This document shows positions 1-10,803 of a stretch of DNA of 64,000 bases, piece after piece. The stretch is from positions 1 to 64,000 of the forward strand of contig NKYR01000057.1 of the NCBI GenBank assembly GCA_003184365.1, in the 5' to 3' direction. Position numbers and translations under genes: made by a program. The notes below the pieces were generated by a model. It did not search any database. It saw only the letters and a program-made list of their open reading frames with translations, and was not told where the DNA came from. Within the stretch, counting starts at the first letter, position 1. Each line of letters begins with the position of its first letter. Source of the DNA: Evernia prunastri (taxonomy: Eukaryota; Ascomycota; Lecanoromycetes; Lecanorales; Parmeliaceae).

Positions 1-5
1 GGTGC

Positions 6-80
6 AGACCCCCTGCGGGGCCGACTCACAATGCACTAAAAAATTAAAGATGGCGCTAAATCGGCCTAAGCAGGGGGTCT
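6..80. repeat. Short hairpin-forming inverted repeat
   Basis: Arms at 6-24 and 61-80 are inverted copies: an 11-base block (agaccccctgc) followed by ggccga, with about 36 bases between them. It could be a small non-autonomous element or a degenerate TIR pair. No second copy was seen in the window and no target duplication is evident, and the window edge hides the left flank. Confidence 0.45.
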
Positions 81-208
81 AAAGCTATTGGAGACAACTA
101 TGGTGATACCTAAGGGATGGTGATAGGCTAATAAATTAACCGACATGGCCCTAGACAGGTAGATAAGGTAGTCCTCCCCGTCACTAAAAGTGTCATTAAA
201 ACTTGACA

Positions 209-305
209 TATCACCTTGTGAGGAGTAGGTCACACCCTGCCCCGAGGGGTGCGCTATCCGGGTAGTCCCCGGGTAGGATGTGAATTACTACCTCACAAGG
301 TGATA
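209..305. mobile_element. MITE-like palindromic element, copy A
   Basis: This 97-bp element begins TATCACCTTGTGAGG and ends with the inverse complement of that end. The terminal inverted repeats are about 35 bp and include a GTCACACCCTRCCCCG-type block. TA at both outer edges would fit a TA target duplication of the Tc1/mariner type, although TA also belongs to the palindrome. A second, longer member lies at 19973-20099. There is no coding capacity. The two copies define a family; the transposase source is unknown. Confidence 0.75.
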
Positions 306-1933
306 ATTGTTTTTACAGGGGCTCCCTTCCTTAAATGCTGTCCACTGTCCACTATCTACATGTCCGCTGTCCCTCTTGCTACTTAATCCACTGTCAACAT
401 CTCGCAAAGATTGTCCATCTTGAAGAAAGCGTGGTACAAAAGGTGGTCCGTACCTTAGCCACTAAGACCTGCAATCTCCCATCACGTGTCAGGCTGCTGC
501 AGATCACACCGGATTTCTCCGAGATATTCGTGGGATTTTCATGCCATTCCTACAGATAAGACCACGGAATTCAGCAATTCCCATGCATACACTGGTTTTG
601 GCATATCCACCGCCGCATCAATACAGAAGACCTGCATCACCTGCTGCAACCCCGTCACCCCACCACCCTCTTCGCACTCATTACCTCATACCAGTCTTTC
701 CAACACCCACCTACACGTACCCTACTCATATCTACATCCACATCCATATCTATATCCACTTCCACATCCACTTGTATGCTTTCATCTTTATTTATACCAG
801 CACCCAGCAGTCTCGCAAGGACATGACAATAAGGCGCAAGCCTCCAGAAAAAAAGGTGGTGAGGCGGGGAGATGCATTAGCGGCGCATTGGGGCAACAGG
901 GCGCTCTTGAAAATCTCGCTGCGAACTCTCACATTATTCGCCGAATCCTCGGTAAACTATTAGCGTGTCCTCTCTAGGAGATACTACTAGAGATCCTACC
1001 TCAAAAGCTACTCATGCGGGCAAGAAGTTCTGACCTCTTAGCAATTCGCCGCAGGCGTACCCACTAATTGAAACGTCTATTAAGGGTCCCGCAACTGGCA
1101 TTGATTGCGGAATCCCTGGTATAAACTTACACCGTCCGGCCGCACGATGACTCCCGACGGTTACGGAAGCCAAGCAAGCGAAGACAAGCGAAGACAAGCG
1201 AAGGGTGTGCAGAGTCCCTTTACGAGGTCAGTCTCACATAAGAGCATTAGCAATTTCGCTGACTTTTCCTTCATTGACGGACATACGCAAAGCCACTGAA
1301 CAACTGGCAACAAGCTAGCTATTTCGCTCGTCGATTAGCGTCGGACGTTCTATCGAATCATCAACTTGACATATGAAGGAAGAAGGGGAGCTCGCGACAA
1401 GTTGAGATCAAGTCTTACCAGATTGTTCCCAGAACCACACAGACAAGGCTGAGCTGCCTAGAAGCATTGAAGCAGCTAAAGTTACTAAATCAGCACTCCA
1501 CCTTCCGTTTCCATCGATGGTTGACTCTGGCGTGGGGCAGACACGGCTTAATTCAAAAGCGACTCACCGCCGCGTCAGTGCTTACGCCGCGTTCGGGCTT
1601 ACGATAGTCAGCAGTGAATGAAGGCCATTCGTTCCAGACTGCTACTGATCGACCGTGCAGGCTTTGAGCACTAGCAGATTTCAAGGCCAGACCTTGCTTT
1701 TTCCTTAGGATGGTCAGGCTATATAATGGCCGCCTAGACTCCCTCGTAGCCGACGAATGATACGTGTCATCATGGTATTCGTTTTTCAATAGCGGGGGCG
1801 GGCGTAAAAGCTATGCATACTGTTGAGTTTATTAAAGTATGCTGAAGTATACCCCCTAACCGTGTGACCGCCATTTGAGAATGAGCCTCATCCGGCTAAA
1901 GGCTTCTCAATTCGCCATCAAAGAGTATCGGCC
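306..1933. other. Gene-free 5' region
   Basis: No supportable gene was found. Around 700-790 there is a simple run of catatctaca/tccaca-like repeats, and around 1168-1204 an aagcgaagac tandem tract. Overlapping ORFs here have no recognisable domain. The last few hundred bases are presumably the promoter and leader of the Zn2Cys6 regulator. Confidence 0.5.
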
Positions 1934-4441
1934 ATGGCTTCACGACATGACTCGGGCAACACTAGTACTGGTAAACGGCGTAAAACGACTTCTGGCAATG
2001 AAAGTACCACCACGAGCCCCGCGGCATGCTTGGAGTGCCGCAATCGCAAGGTCAAATGCAACAGAGAATTGCCAAGATGTTCGAATTGCCAAAAATCAGG
2101 GGGAACATGCGAGTTTCCCGATCCAGAGAGAAAGTCAAGTCAAACGAAGCAGCTGTTTGTCCTTCTCATGTCTCACGACCTTGAACCTTAGCGCTGACGG
2201 AGACTTATCAGGGCTGAAGATGTTGCCACTTTCAACGGAAGACTGAGCACGATCGAGCAGAATCTTACCCATCGCATGGAGGTTTTGACTGATCTTGTCT
2301 CTCAATCTGTCAAGGATCCACGAGCGACTCGGGCTCGTTCGCCTGAAACCACCAATGATGTTCATGACTCGGACCTTGATGATGAGCCTCCTTGCGGCCC
2401 AAATAGCCTAGACAGTTCTGGAACTAACCCCCACTCACCAAGCATAATTGTCAACGACGGCCCAGTGGAGCGTTTCTATGGAGAGTCATCGACATACTCA
2501 CATCTCGTTCGATCTCGAAACCTCGTGGAGAAGCTTCTTCTTGCGGGGAGGAATCGAGGACCCAATGAAGGTTCAAGTAGACGCGATTCGATTCGCGGCT
2601 CTCCAGCTCTACCTGGTCTGGTGACTGGAGATCCTTCAATATTGACAGAAGTCCAGCGAAAGTATGACTCGTTCTCTGGAACATCAAAGTTCAAAGAACA
2701 CTTCGAAGTTGGCGATCACAAACCCTTGGAACTGCCGCCTCGTCAAGAATTGGAGGATGCAATAAAACTGTTCCTGTCGGATCATAGCCTAGAGCCACCG
2801 CTTTTCCACCAGCAAACGCTGAATAACGCGGTTGATGAGCAGTATCAAATCGGTCGCCTTGAAACTGACGAATCGTGGGCTCTGTGCTTCAATAACATCA
2901 TCCTGCGCTCGTCGGCCTGGAAGTCAAGAACGATTCGGGTGAATTCTTTCGCAATTTCTAGCGTCGACGACAACGTCCATTCCTTATTGCTCGCTAACGC
3001 TAATAGAGCTTTAAGACAATTGGAGAGGTTCTGTGTGCTGCGAATGGTAAACGTTCAAGCACTGTTTCTGCTGGTAAGACTATCGCCATTCCCAAAATCC
3101 GTATGACTGACTAAATTGGTTGAGGCTCTGGTTGCCCGAGATTCCATCCACTACAATGTCTTCGAGCGAATCTTTGACCGGGTTTGTCAGCTTGCGAAGC
3201 AAATGGGCCTCCACGAGCGAGGTGTCGTTGCTACTGATCCAACACCAGACGATGTGGAGAGACAGAATGTACTTTGGGTACTCTACTCTGTCGATAAACA
3301 ACGTATCTTTATTAGAGGGCCCCCCTGCCGCATCTATCTTTTTGAATGTCATATTCAATTACCTCAAGCCAGTGATTCCCGGCAAAAACTTGTCACTACA
3401 AGTCTACGGTTGACTTGCTTGATTGAAGAGGTGTATAGGCACCTTTACTCCCCAAAATCAAATAGGAACGACGGAAAAAGTCGCCAGAACAATGTGAATC
3501 GATTGAGCATGCGCTTGGAAAATCTGGCCCACCAGACTGAGGACACATCAGCATTCGCAGAACAAGGCTCGGGTGTGGAGATGATGTTGATTCTACAGCT
3601 GAGATACGCATTCTACGTCACAGAGCTACTCATTTATAGCAAAGCCATGGACGAACAAAGTAAAGCCCGCAGACTGGACACCTCGCGTAAGGCCTTGCAG
3701 ATCGTTCAAAAATTGTCAGGCGGCGATTCAATTTTCAATGGCTACGTAGCTGTCTTAGAAAGGTGAGAAACCAACTTCCAAAAGGCCACATAGGTTCTGA
3801 CAAGCGCTAGGATATTCTGCAGCTACTCAGTCATTGCCTTCCATGAAATCTTCGATAACACGCTCATAGATCCTAGTGCCACCAATGCAAACGATCTGTC
3901 TTTGTTGACAGCTGCTACCAATGCTCTTGGACTCCTTTCTCATCGCGATAAGCCCTTCTCTTATTGCACAAGATTGCATAGGAACTTCACGTGGTGCACT
4001 GAAATTGCTACCTTAATCTATAATGTTCGGAAATCAGTGATCCCTGATACCACCAAGTCTGGCAGCGGTCTCTTCGACCAAACCACATTCGATTCCTCCG
4101 GCTTCACACGAAGAGACGCACCAGAGCAGTTTCCAGTTATAGTACCAAGGTCGAGTCACGGACTTGAAGGTGACTTGCCTATGGATGACGCGTCTCAGCA
4201 CGCGAAAGGTGGTCCCAGCTCTGATTCGTGGAATTCCGTGTCTTCGGATTTGAATCCAAAAGACTTGAGGCCCTTCCAAAGCTCGGATATGTTCAACAAT
4301 GACGAATTTGCACTGAAAGCGGACGATTGGACGGACATGTTTACACAACCAGTGGAGATGACGCCGGGATCCTCGGCTCAATTTCAAGACGCCTTGATGT
4401 GGATGTTTGATAAGGGAAACGGCCTTGAGTCTAGCTTGTAG
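1934..4441 (+). CDS. Zn(II)2Cys6 fungal-specific transcription factor
   Basis: This is a DNA-binding regulator expected to act in the nucleus. Proposed exons are 1934-2154, 2212-3073, 3125-3762 and 3811-4441, giving 783 aa; all three junctions keep frame and use GTTTGT/GTAAGA/GTGAGA donors. A binuclear zinc cluster with spacing Cx2Cx6Cx6Cx2Cx6C spans residues 32-59, preceded by a basic KRRK stretch. A linker just after the first intron could form a coiled coil. The middle (roughly residues 230-480) resembles the fungal_trans regulatory domain, and the C-terminus is acidic and Ser-rich. The start ATG lies in a good gccATGG context. It sits upstream of a TauD-like dioxygenase on the same strand, so a local role is possible but unproven. 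Target genes cannot be inferred. Confidence 0.9.
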
Positions 4442-5397
4442 CTCTTGATAACTGTTCAAGGCAAGCCTGCGATGTCACGACCTGATCTTCACGACACAGT
4501 AAAGGTTGGGTGACCTGGGGGGTTTCCTGTTCATGACTCCTCTACTCATCACCACAGTATCAGTTAATGAACGATATGGCCCAGGATCTCAAGCTCCAAT
4601 CTGAGTCAGGCTGGGAACCTTTGGCCTCATCGTTCATGAGTGGAGAGGTTAGGGACTTACAGTGATACGCCTTGAGATTGAGATCCTTTAAAAGGTCCAG
4701 TCTCTGTAGAGCTGGCTAATCTGTCTTACAGCTTTATAGCTTGTTCTCATATCTCTGTCCCGGCAATTTTTGTGTATCAAAAACAAAATCCGAATCAAGA
4801 AAAAAAAAGAAAAGCAAGCTGTCGTGCGATTGAGTGGATGTCAGCTACGGCGACTGCAGCTATGGAAATCAATCTGGATTACAAATAAAGATCATGATAG
4901 AATGGAAGGATTAATATCTTGACGGAGGGGCTAGCCGAAGTACAGGCACAGTATCTTAGACCGCAGGTGGGGCCATGGAGAGGAAACCGAAAGTCCGGGG
5001 CATCGGTCGATAGATACAGATCTGAGCGAAAATCTCTCACAAGGAATTGCATGCCGCCTCTCGGCAGCAGTCCCGAGCTTGGAAGGCTTGCCCGGAGACA
5101 CACCTCCGATGGCCGAGCTGCATCTTCTCTACAGCGTTCCATTGGTGCGAAAAAAAACCCCTGCGGTAGCACTAATGAGTCGTCGCGTCGCTTTTCATAT
5201 GCCGTAACTTAGCCTGCAGCTGCGAGGTCGGAGGATCGTGCGCGAAGATGATGAAGGGTGCAGTATACATGTATGCTGTTTACGCTATGTTGTCTGGTGA
5301 ATTGAGTCATGGTTTTTGTGTAATACTGTCAACATCAATTGATTGCCATCTCTTCATTGAAAATTAGTTACATCGACTGCTTCCTTGTCCTTCAAAC
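4442..5397. other. Intergenic region
   Basis: This is about 950 bases between the regulator and the TauD-like gene. It holds a purine-rich A tract near 4799-4815 and no supportable gene. Two antisense-overlapping ORFs of 97 codons near 4880-5210 lack domains. The region likely includes the dioxygenase promoter. Confidence 0.5.
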
Positions 5398-6576
5398 ATG
5401 TCTCCCTATATCTGGCAAGGCCCGCTATCAAAAACTGGCGTCATTGATGTCTTCAAACAGAAATACTTAACCCCTAGCATTGGCTCGGAGTTCTCCGATC
5501 TCGATCTACTCGAGGCTCTCAAATCCCCCAACGCTGATGCGCTGTTTCGCGATTTGGCCGTGACCAGTAAGTCAATATCCGGAAAGCGCCCCTATTGCCT
5601 CTGACTCGGGTGCATGGCAGTTTCCGAGCGTGGTGTCGCCGTGTTCCGTAACCAACACCTCGACAACGAAAGCCACAAGGAAGTCATCAACCGCATCGCC
5701 ACCGCCTCCGGCCGCCCCGCCGAGAACGACGTCATGACCAACGCGCTCTACCCGCTCTACGGCGACGACCCCAAAGTCATCACGCTGATCCCGGAGCGCG
5801 TCGCCGAGCGCTACGGCTACCAAACCGACCCCAAGAAGCGCCAGTCCTCCGCGCACGAGTGGCACAGCGACATGTCGTTCGAAGAGAACCCCTGCGACTA
5901 CTCCTCCCTCCGCCTGGGCCAGGTCCCCGCCACGGGCGGCGACACCCTCTACGCCAGCGCGTACGACCTCTACGACCGCCTGAGCGAGCCCTTCCAGCGC
6001 CTCTTCGCGGGCCTCCGCGTCCAGTGGGGCGACCCGCACTACACCCAGGCTTGCGGCGCCGAGGGCACCTACACGGGCCCGCGCGGCTCCCCCGCCAACG
6101 TCGGCTTCGGCTTCGACGCCGTGCACCCGGCCGTCCGCACGAACCCGGTCACGGGCTGGAACGCCCTCTTCGCCGGCGGCATGCACTGCCGCGGCTTCGT
6201 GGGCGTCACCGACGACGAGGGCCGCCGCCTCCTCGCCATGGTCGAGGACCTCGTCACGAGGAACCACGACATCCAGGCCCGCGTCCGCTGGGAGGCGCCC
6301 GGCGACATCGCCATCTGGGACAACCGCGCCGTCAAGCACGTCCCGACCAGGGACGTCGAGGGCAAGGGGAAGCGCAAGGGGTACCGCGTCCTGAGCGCGG
6401 GGGAGAAGCCGTTCTTGGCCGAGAAGGGGGTCGGGAGGCAGGTGTGGAGGGATGCGCAGAGGGATGGGGGGCTGGCGGGGAGGGTTGATCGCGGGGGGAA
6501 GGGGGAGAGCGCAATGAAGGGAGAGATTCCTTTGGAGGGGATGAGTGGGAACGTGAATGGTGTTGCTGCACATTAG
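5398..6576 (+). CDS. TauD/TfdA-family 2-oxoglutarate-dependent dioxygenase
   Basis: This is a non-haem iron enzyme that oxidises a substrate such as taurine or another sulfonate using O2 and 2-oxoglutarate; the substrate is not identifiable here. Exons 5398-5566 and 5621-6576 give 374 aa; the intron has a GTAAGT donor. The facial triad is visible as H138-x-D140 (within EWHSDMS) and H296 (in RAVKH), followed by a candidate 2-oxoglutarate-binding arginine at about R312 (GYRVL). Family length is typically 300-390 aa. Exon 2 is strikingly GC-rich at third positions compared with its neighbours, which also creates long antisense ORFs. It lies downstream of the Zn2Cys6 gene and convergent with the amine oxidase. 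Predicted cytosolic, with no signal peptide seen. Confidence 0.9.
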
Positions 6577-7834
6577 TCGTTTGCGGACACCTTTATTTTT
6601 CTTCTCCCGTTATTATCCTAAAAAAAGAAAAAGAAAAAATAGGAAAGACTTCCCAAATTGATGATCTGAGTCCCCTCTCATCCGATAAGCCCGAGAGAAA
6701 GAACCCATTTAACGGTGACGTGTCCAACATTTCCAAAAGTCGTTTGTTGTAACATACATCAATCCATTTGGACACCCCACCACCAACGACAAAGTCCTTA
6801 CCGATCCGCAAACAGCAAGGCAAACAAATCCCACACCACACGTGTCCTTTGTCCGGATATTTCTCCACAACGGCCAACCTAGACGCCCCCCCCCCCCCCC
6901 CACCCTTTTCGGACCTGGAGCGAAGTGCTTGTCTCGAATGGCTTCTGCTCAGCCTCCGTTCTCGTGGGCAATGAGGGACTATCCGCGGGTCTCTGGAGGG
7001 AGGGTGGATCGGCAACCGATGGATTGCAAAGGCGGGTTGGGTTTGTGGCGGTGGATAAATGACCGGGTATCAGCGAACCTATTTCTTTTCGGTGGGCGGA
7101 TGCGACTGGGGATCTACCCTAAACCGATAGCTCGGATACCGTGTGAGGGCTATTTTGTAGAGCGTCGTGAGATCGTGTCTTTGGTAGGTCGTGCGTGGGT
7201 ACCGGAGGGGTTTGTTGTAGAGATGGTACGGTCGGTCGTTTCGCGTGGCCTCCTTCTCTTTTCTTTCATAAGTCGGTGGACTCTTTATTTCATCGTCTAC
7301 TGTGCCCAATACCTGGCTTTAGATGTCTGTACTGGCTCTCATGGCTTGAAGATGGCAATTTGGAATATTGTGTGGGGAGGGCTTTAGGGGAGACTTGTAA
7401 TTCTTTTTTCTGGAAACACGCCTGGATATTATGGAGGTCTGTGTTAAGGCAAGAAAGGTTCGGGATAGTGCTGGTGGCGTTTGTACCCCTCTGGGTGCTG
7501 TGCAATAAAGGTCATCCTGCCACTATGAGTGTCATGATCGGAATATCGAACAGGATCCTTCGCATCCTACAGTAGCACATTGGTTCGGGCAGAGCTCCGC
7601 TGGCCCGTGCAATGCAGAAGGTTGGTCCTGGCATCAAGAGTTGGAAGCGTCCAAAGCTCTCGCAGAGTGTACGAATCAGGATCAAAGGTTCATTGGTTCG
7701 TACTATGGACGCATTATGTGCTTATTTCTAGATCAACGGCCTACAGCGCAGACCGCGTCTTCACACACCAGCTTAGTTCTGAAACCTGGATGTGGGCCGA
7801 CTGCTTTCATCTCATAGCATATAGAGCCTCTAAC
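6577..7834. other. Convergent intergenic region with a 16-C homopolymer
   Basis: This lies between the 3' ends of the dioxygenase and the amine oxidase. It contains a purine-rich tract at about 6618-6640 and a run of 16 C at 6886-6901. ORFs up to 181 codons cross it but have no recognisable domains and odd composition, so none is called. Confidence 0.5.
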
Positions 7835-9563
7835 CTACAGTTGCTTGTTTCTCGTCGCAGTACTGTTAGTCGTTGCTTTCGTAGGCTGCCTGCTTTCAAT
7901 GATACGCCTGGCGACCTTCTCACCCGAAGTATATGCACCAGCGACCGTGCCGAGACCGTCGAATGGCGCAGTGTGCTCCCCGGCGAAATAGATGTGCTGC
8001 TCCGGCATCCCGTGACGGATCGCTCTCACGTCGTCCGCGGCCTCTGTAATACCGACCTGGAAGTTGCTGTAGCTGCCATTGCCAGCGAACTCGTCGTTGC
8101 ACCACTCGGTGGCTAAGAAGCGGAGAGGCGCGACGGTCTTCGCGTATCCTGGCAGCCTGGAATAGTATGGCTCGAAGAACCCCTGAAGCCACCGATCACG
8201 GGCTTCGCCTTGTAGACCGCTGATGGAGGTTGTAATGTGAGTTGAGCAGTCGCCAAAGGTATAGAAGAGCAGGATGTTGCGACGATAGGGCTCTTCGAAG
8301 GCATGGAAGCTCACGCATTCCAGGCGCCAGTTTCGAGGGTTGGTCTCAGTGGCGTAGGAAGGAGATAGCCAATGCACAAAGCTGACAGTGTCATCGGAGC
8401 CATTCTCTGCGTTGGTCGGGACGGATTCCCAGAAGGCGATTGGGAACTCGATCAGTACCTACAAGCAAGCGTCAGCCCATGGCGTCTTCGCGAGAATGAG
8501 CGGCCATTTACTTTCTCCAGTCTTCCGAACGATATAGAGTCGATTGCGGAGGCGATGCGAGGATGCAGCTGATGTATGCTCTCTTTGTGCTGCTTCAACC
8601 AGCCCAGCGGCGTCGTGACTACAATGTCGTCAAAATACTGCCTTCTGCCATCGGAAGTAGTCACACAGACTGGACGAGGTCCGCCTATCTGAGCTTCCAC
8701 AGAGATCATCACTGTGTCGAGTTGGAGGTGCGCTTGTGCGAGGGGAACCGTAGAAACTCGGTCAATAATCTTCTGGTAGTTCGTGGGTATGAAGCAGTCG
8801 TCTGTAAACATCAGCGTTATACACCCAAGATCCAGTCCTTCTCCCTACCACCTGCAATGCAATCTTCAAGATAGAAGTACTTGAGTGACTGACGTTCGAC
8901 GCGATCACCCACGTAAGCTCCCCACATCTGCGACATGCCTAGGACGAGCTCCACCTCTCGCGCGGTCATGTCGCCGCATTGCAAAGCCCGATCGCACCAG
9001 CTTTCGAAGAAGCTGTATAGACTCGCAGAGGACTCGATGTCTTCACTGCAATTCGTGCTGTACTCGATGGCCCCTTCCAAGATCTTCCATACTTGCTTCA
9101 AGGCCTTGTTGGCTTCCACAGGCGCTACCTGGTGGCCTTGATCATCGACAAGGAGGGTGCTCTCCTTCCATCGATAGAGCGGAGTCCCGGTCTCCTTAGC
9201 CAGCTCAATGATTGGGTTGTAACCGGTACTGGCTCTGTCAGCTTGCAGGTACGACCGGCCGGCCTCACTTTGCGTACCTGTGTACCCAATTTGCTCCGCT
9301 GTCGGCGCTCGGTTCAGCTCGAAACGTAGTACAGCTGCTCTAGCACTTACATGTCGACCTCCAACGGTCCCATCTGATCGCTCTGGGCGATCTGTGAGGA
9401 TGTCAACTCAGGTGTAATGAGACACTGGTCATTTATTGCGAACCCTACCCCCGATCCGGTCGCGGGCTTCGATGATGGTCACATCGTATGAGTTCTCAAG
9501 TAGCACAGTCGCGCACCGCAGACCGGACACTCCAGCTCCCACAATACACACTTTGGGAGCCAT
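7835..9563 (-). CDS. Flavin-containing amine oxidase (monoamine/polyamine oxidase family)
   Basis: This is an FAD enzyme predicted to oxidise an amine or polyamine to aldehyde, H2O2 and ammonia or a smaller amine. Six exons on the minus strand: 9563-9444, 9391-9351, 9298-9278, 9234-8849, 8801-8512 and 8458-7835, giving 493 aa. The N-terminus has the dinucleotide-binding GAGVSG (residues 9-14) and the IIEARDRIGGR motif; exon 3 is only 21 nt and carries the conserved GANWVH segment. The C-terminal FAD motif YFAGEHT...GTVAGAYTSG lies at about 443-465. The first intron has an unusual GTTCGC donor, chosen because it restores the GGR-IAQS family pattern; this is the least certain junction. No canonical peroxisomal SKL tail is present (it ends KQL). 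Substrate cannot be assigned. Confidence 0.9.
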
Positions 9564-10803
9564 GTTCTCAAGTCCGCGTTAAGATGGTCTATTCATCTTG
9601 TGGTGAGGTGCTTTTCAACGTTGAAGGGTTAGAGAGGAATTAAGAGGCCGGTGTAAATATATCTCGATGCTACTATGAAAATTGAAAATTTCCAACTTAC
9701 GATTCTTTCTATAGAAAGCGTCGTTAAAAAAATGTGCAAAAGAATTGAGATCTGTAAAAAGCACGGTTCGAGTGATTTTGATACATAGAGGTCTTAGCCT
9801 TACAGGTTAACGGTTAAATGGACGCCAAAACTCCCACGCCAAGACGTCGCATGATGCCTCCGTCGAGCCGCTCTAGCTCCGTCCAGTTTATGTATATACC
9901 CCACACGAATGATGTTCAAGACCTTAGGTGCCGACCTCGGTAGCCTTGCCCTTGACGATTAACGCTACCTTTTAAACAAACAAACTGTTTGGAAAGGATA
10001 CGCGGTGTAGGGCCGTGACTAGAGTAAGTTGAGTGACGCTAATTGCCCCTCCACCAGAGGAGCTACAGGGCAGAAAGTTCCCGGTGCCAAACAACGGACA
10101 ATTTCTAAGGTACAAGTACCTAGGAAATTCAATCATCCGCCCCACCACACCATCAGCAAGGAGAGTCTGAATTACTGAGACTACACCGTATCGACGAGTG
10201 CGATTGGATGACACATCAGAAGGCGCAAAAGTAACAGAAAGAAAGAAGGAAAGAAAAACCGAAGCCCAAAGCGCCATCTTCTGCGGCGGGCTGAATAATC
10301 ACCGTCAAAGCGTGCTCGACAGATATGGCCCCTCCCAGGCCACGGTACTCTATATATATAAGGTACTCTAGGTAGGTCTACTTTATGTACTCTACCTTTT
10401 TGTGGTAACTAACCGACTCTAATAATTGCAAGCCCAACATCGGGCTCCGAAAATTCCGTCACCCCGCTCGCCAATCAGCACCCCCCCGCCCACTTACTCA
10501 ACACCTCGAAAGATGAATAGAAAGGCCTCAAGAGAATAGCACAGAGGGTAGCAACTCATCTCGTATAAGATTGAAGAGAAGTACTATTCTTGGCGAGATA
10601 GATGCTGTCAATGAGACCTTGCTCACGCCGTACAATGATTCGTCCTATCCTATGAGTGACTGGACCATCAATGGATAATTCTCATCATCTATAGGTGGTA
10701 CCGCCTGCGGATGCTATCGATCATTCGTGGATAGGAATAACCACCTACATCGCGAAAAAAAATTCTGTAGACACAGGCATCAATAGACTGATATCTGAGG
10801 CCA
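9564..10803. other. Divergent intergenic region
   Basis: This is about 1.24 kb between the amine oxidase start and the first STAND gene, so it should hold both promoters. A tatatatataagg tract near 10352-10363 is a possible TATA-like region. No gene is supported. Confidence 0.5.

Noticed and set aside
486..977. Overlapping ORFs of 140-163 codons near the window start
   Set aside because: They are built on simple catatc/tccaca repeats, with no domain, and two frames overlap equally well.
5572..6573. 333-codon minus-strand ORF opposite the TauD-like gene
   Set aside because: It is an Ala/Val/Gly/Asp-rich shadow caused by extreme GC3 of the sense exon, which has the HxD...H motif and family pattern.
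6842..7575. ORFs of 126-181 codons between the dioxygenase and amine oxidase
   Set aside because: No domain or splice partner, odd composition, and the region is a 3'-3' spacer.
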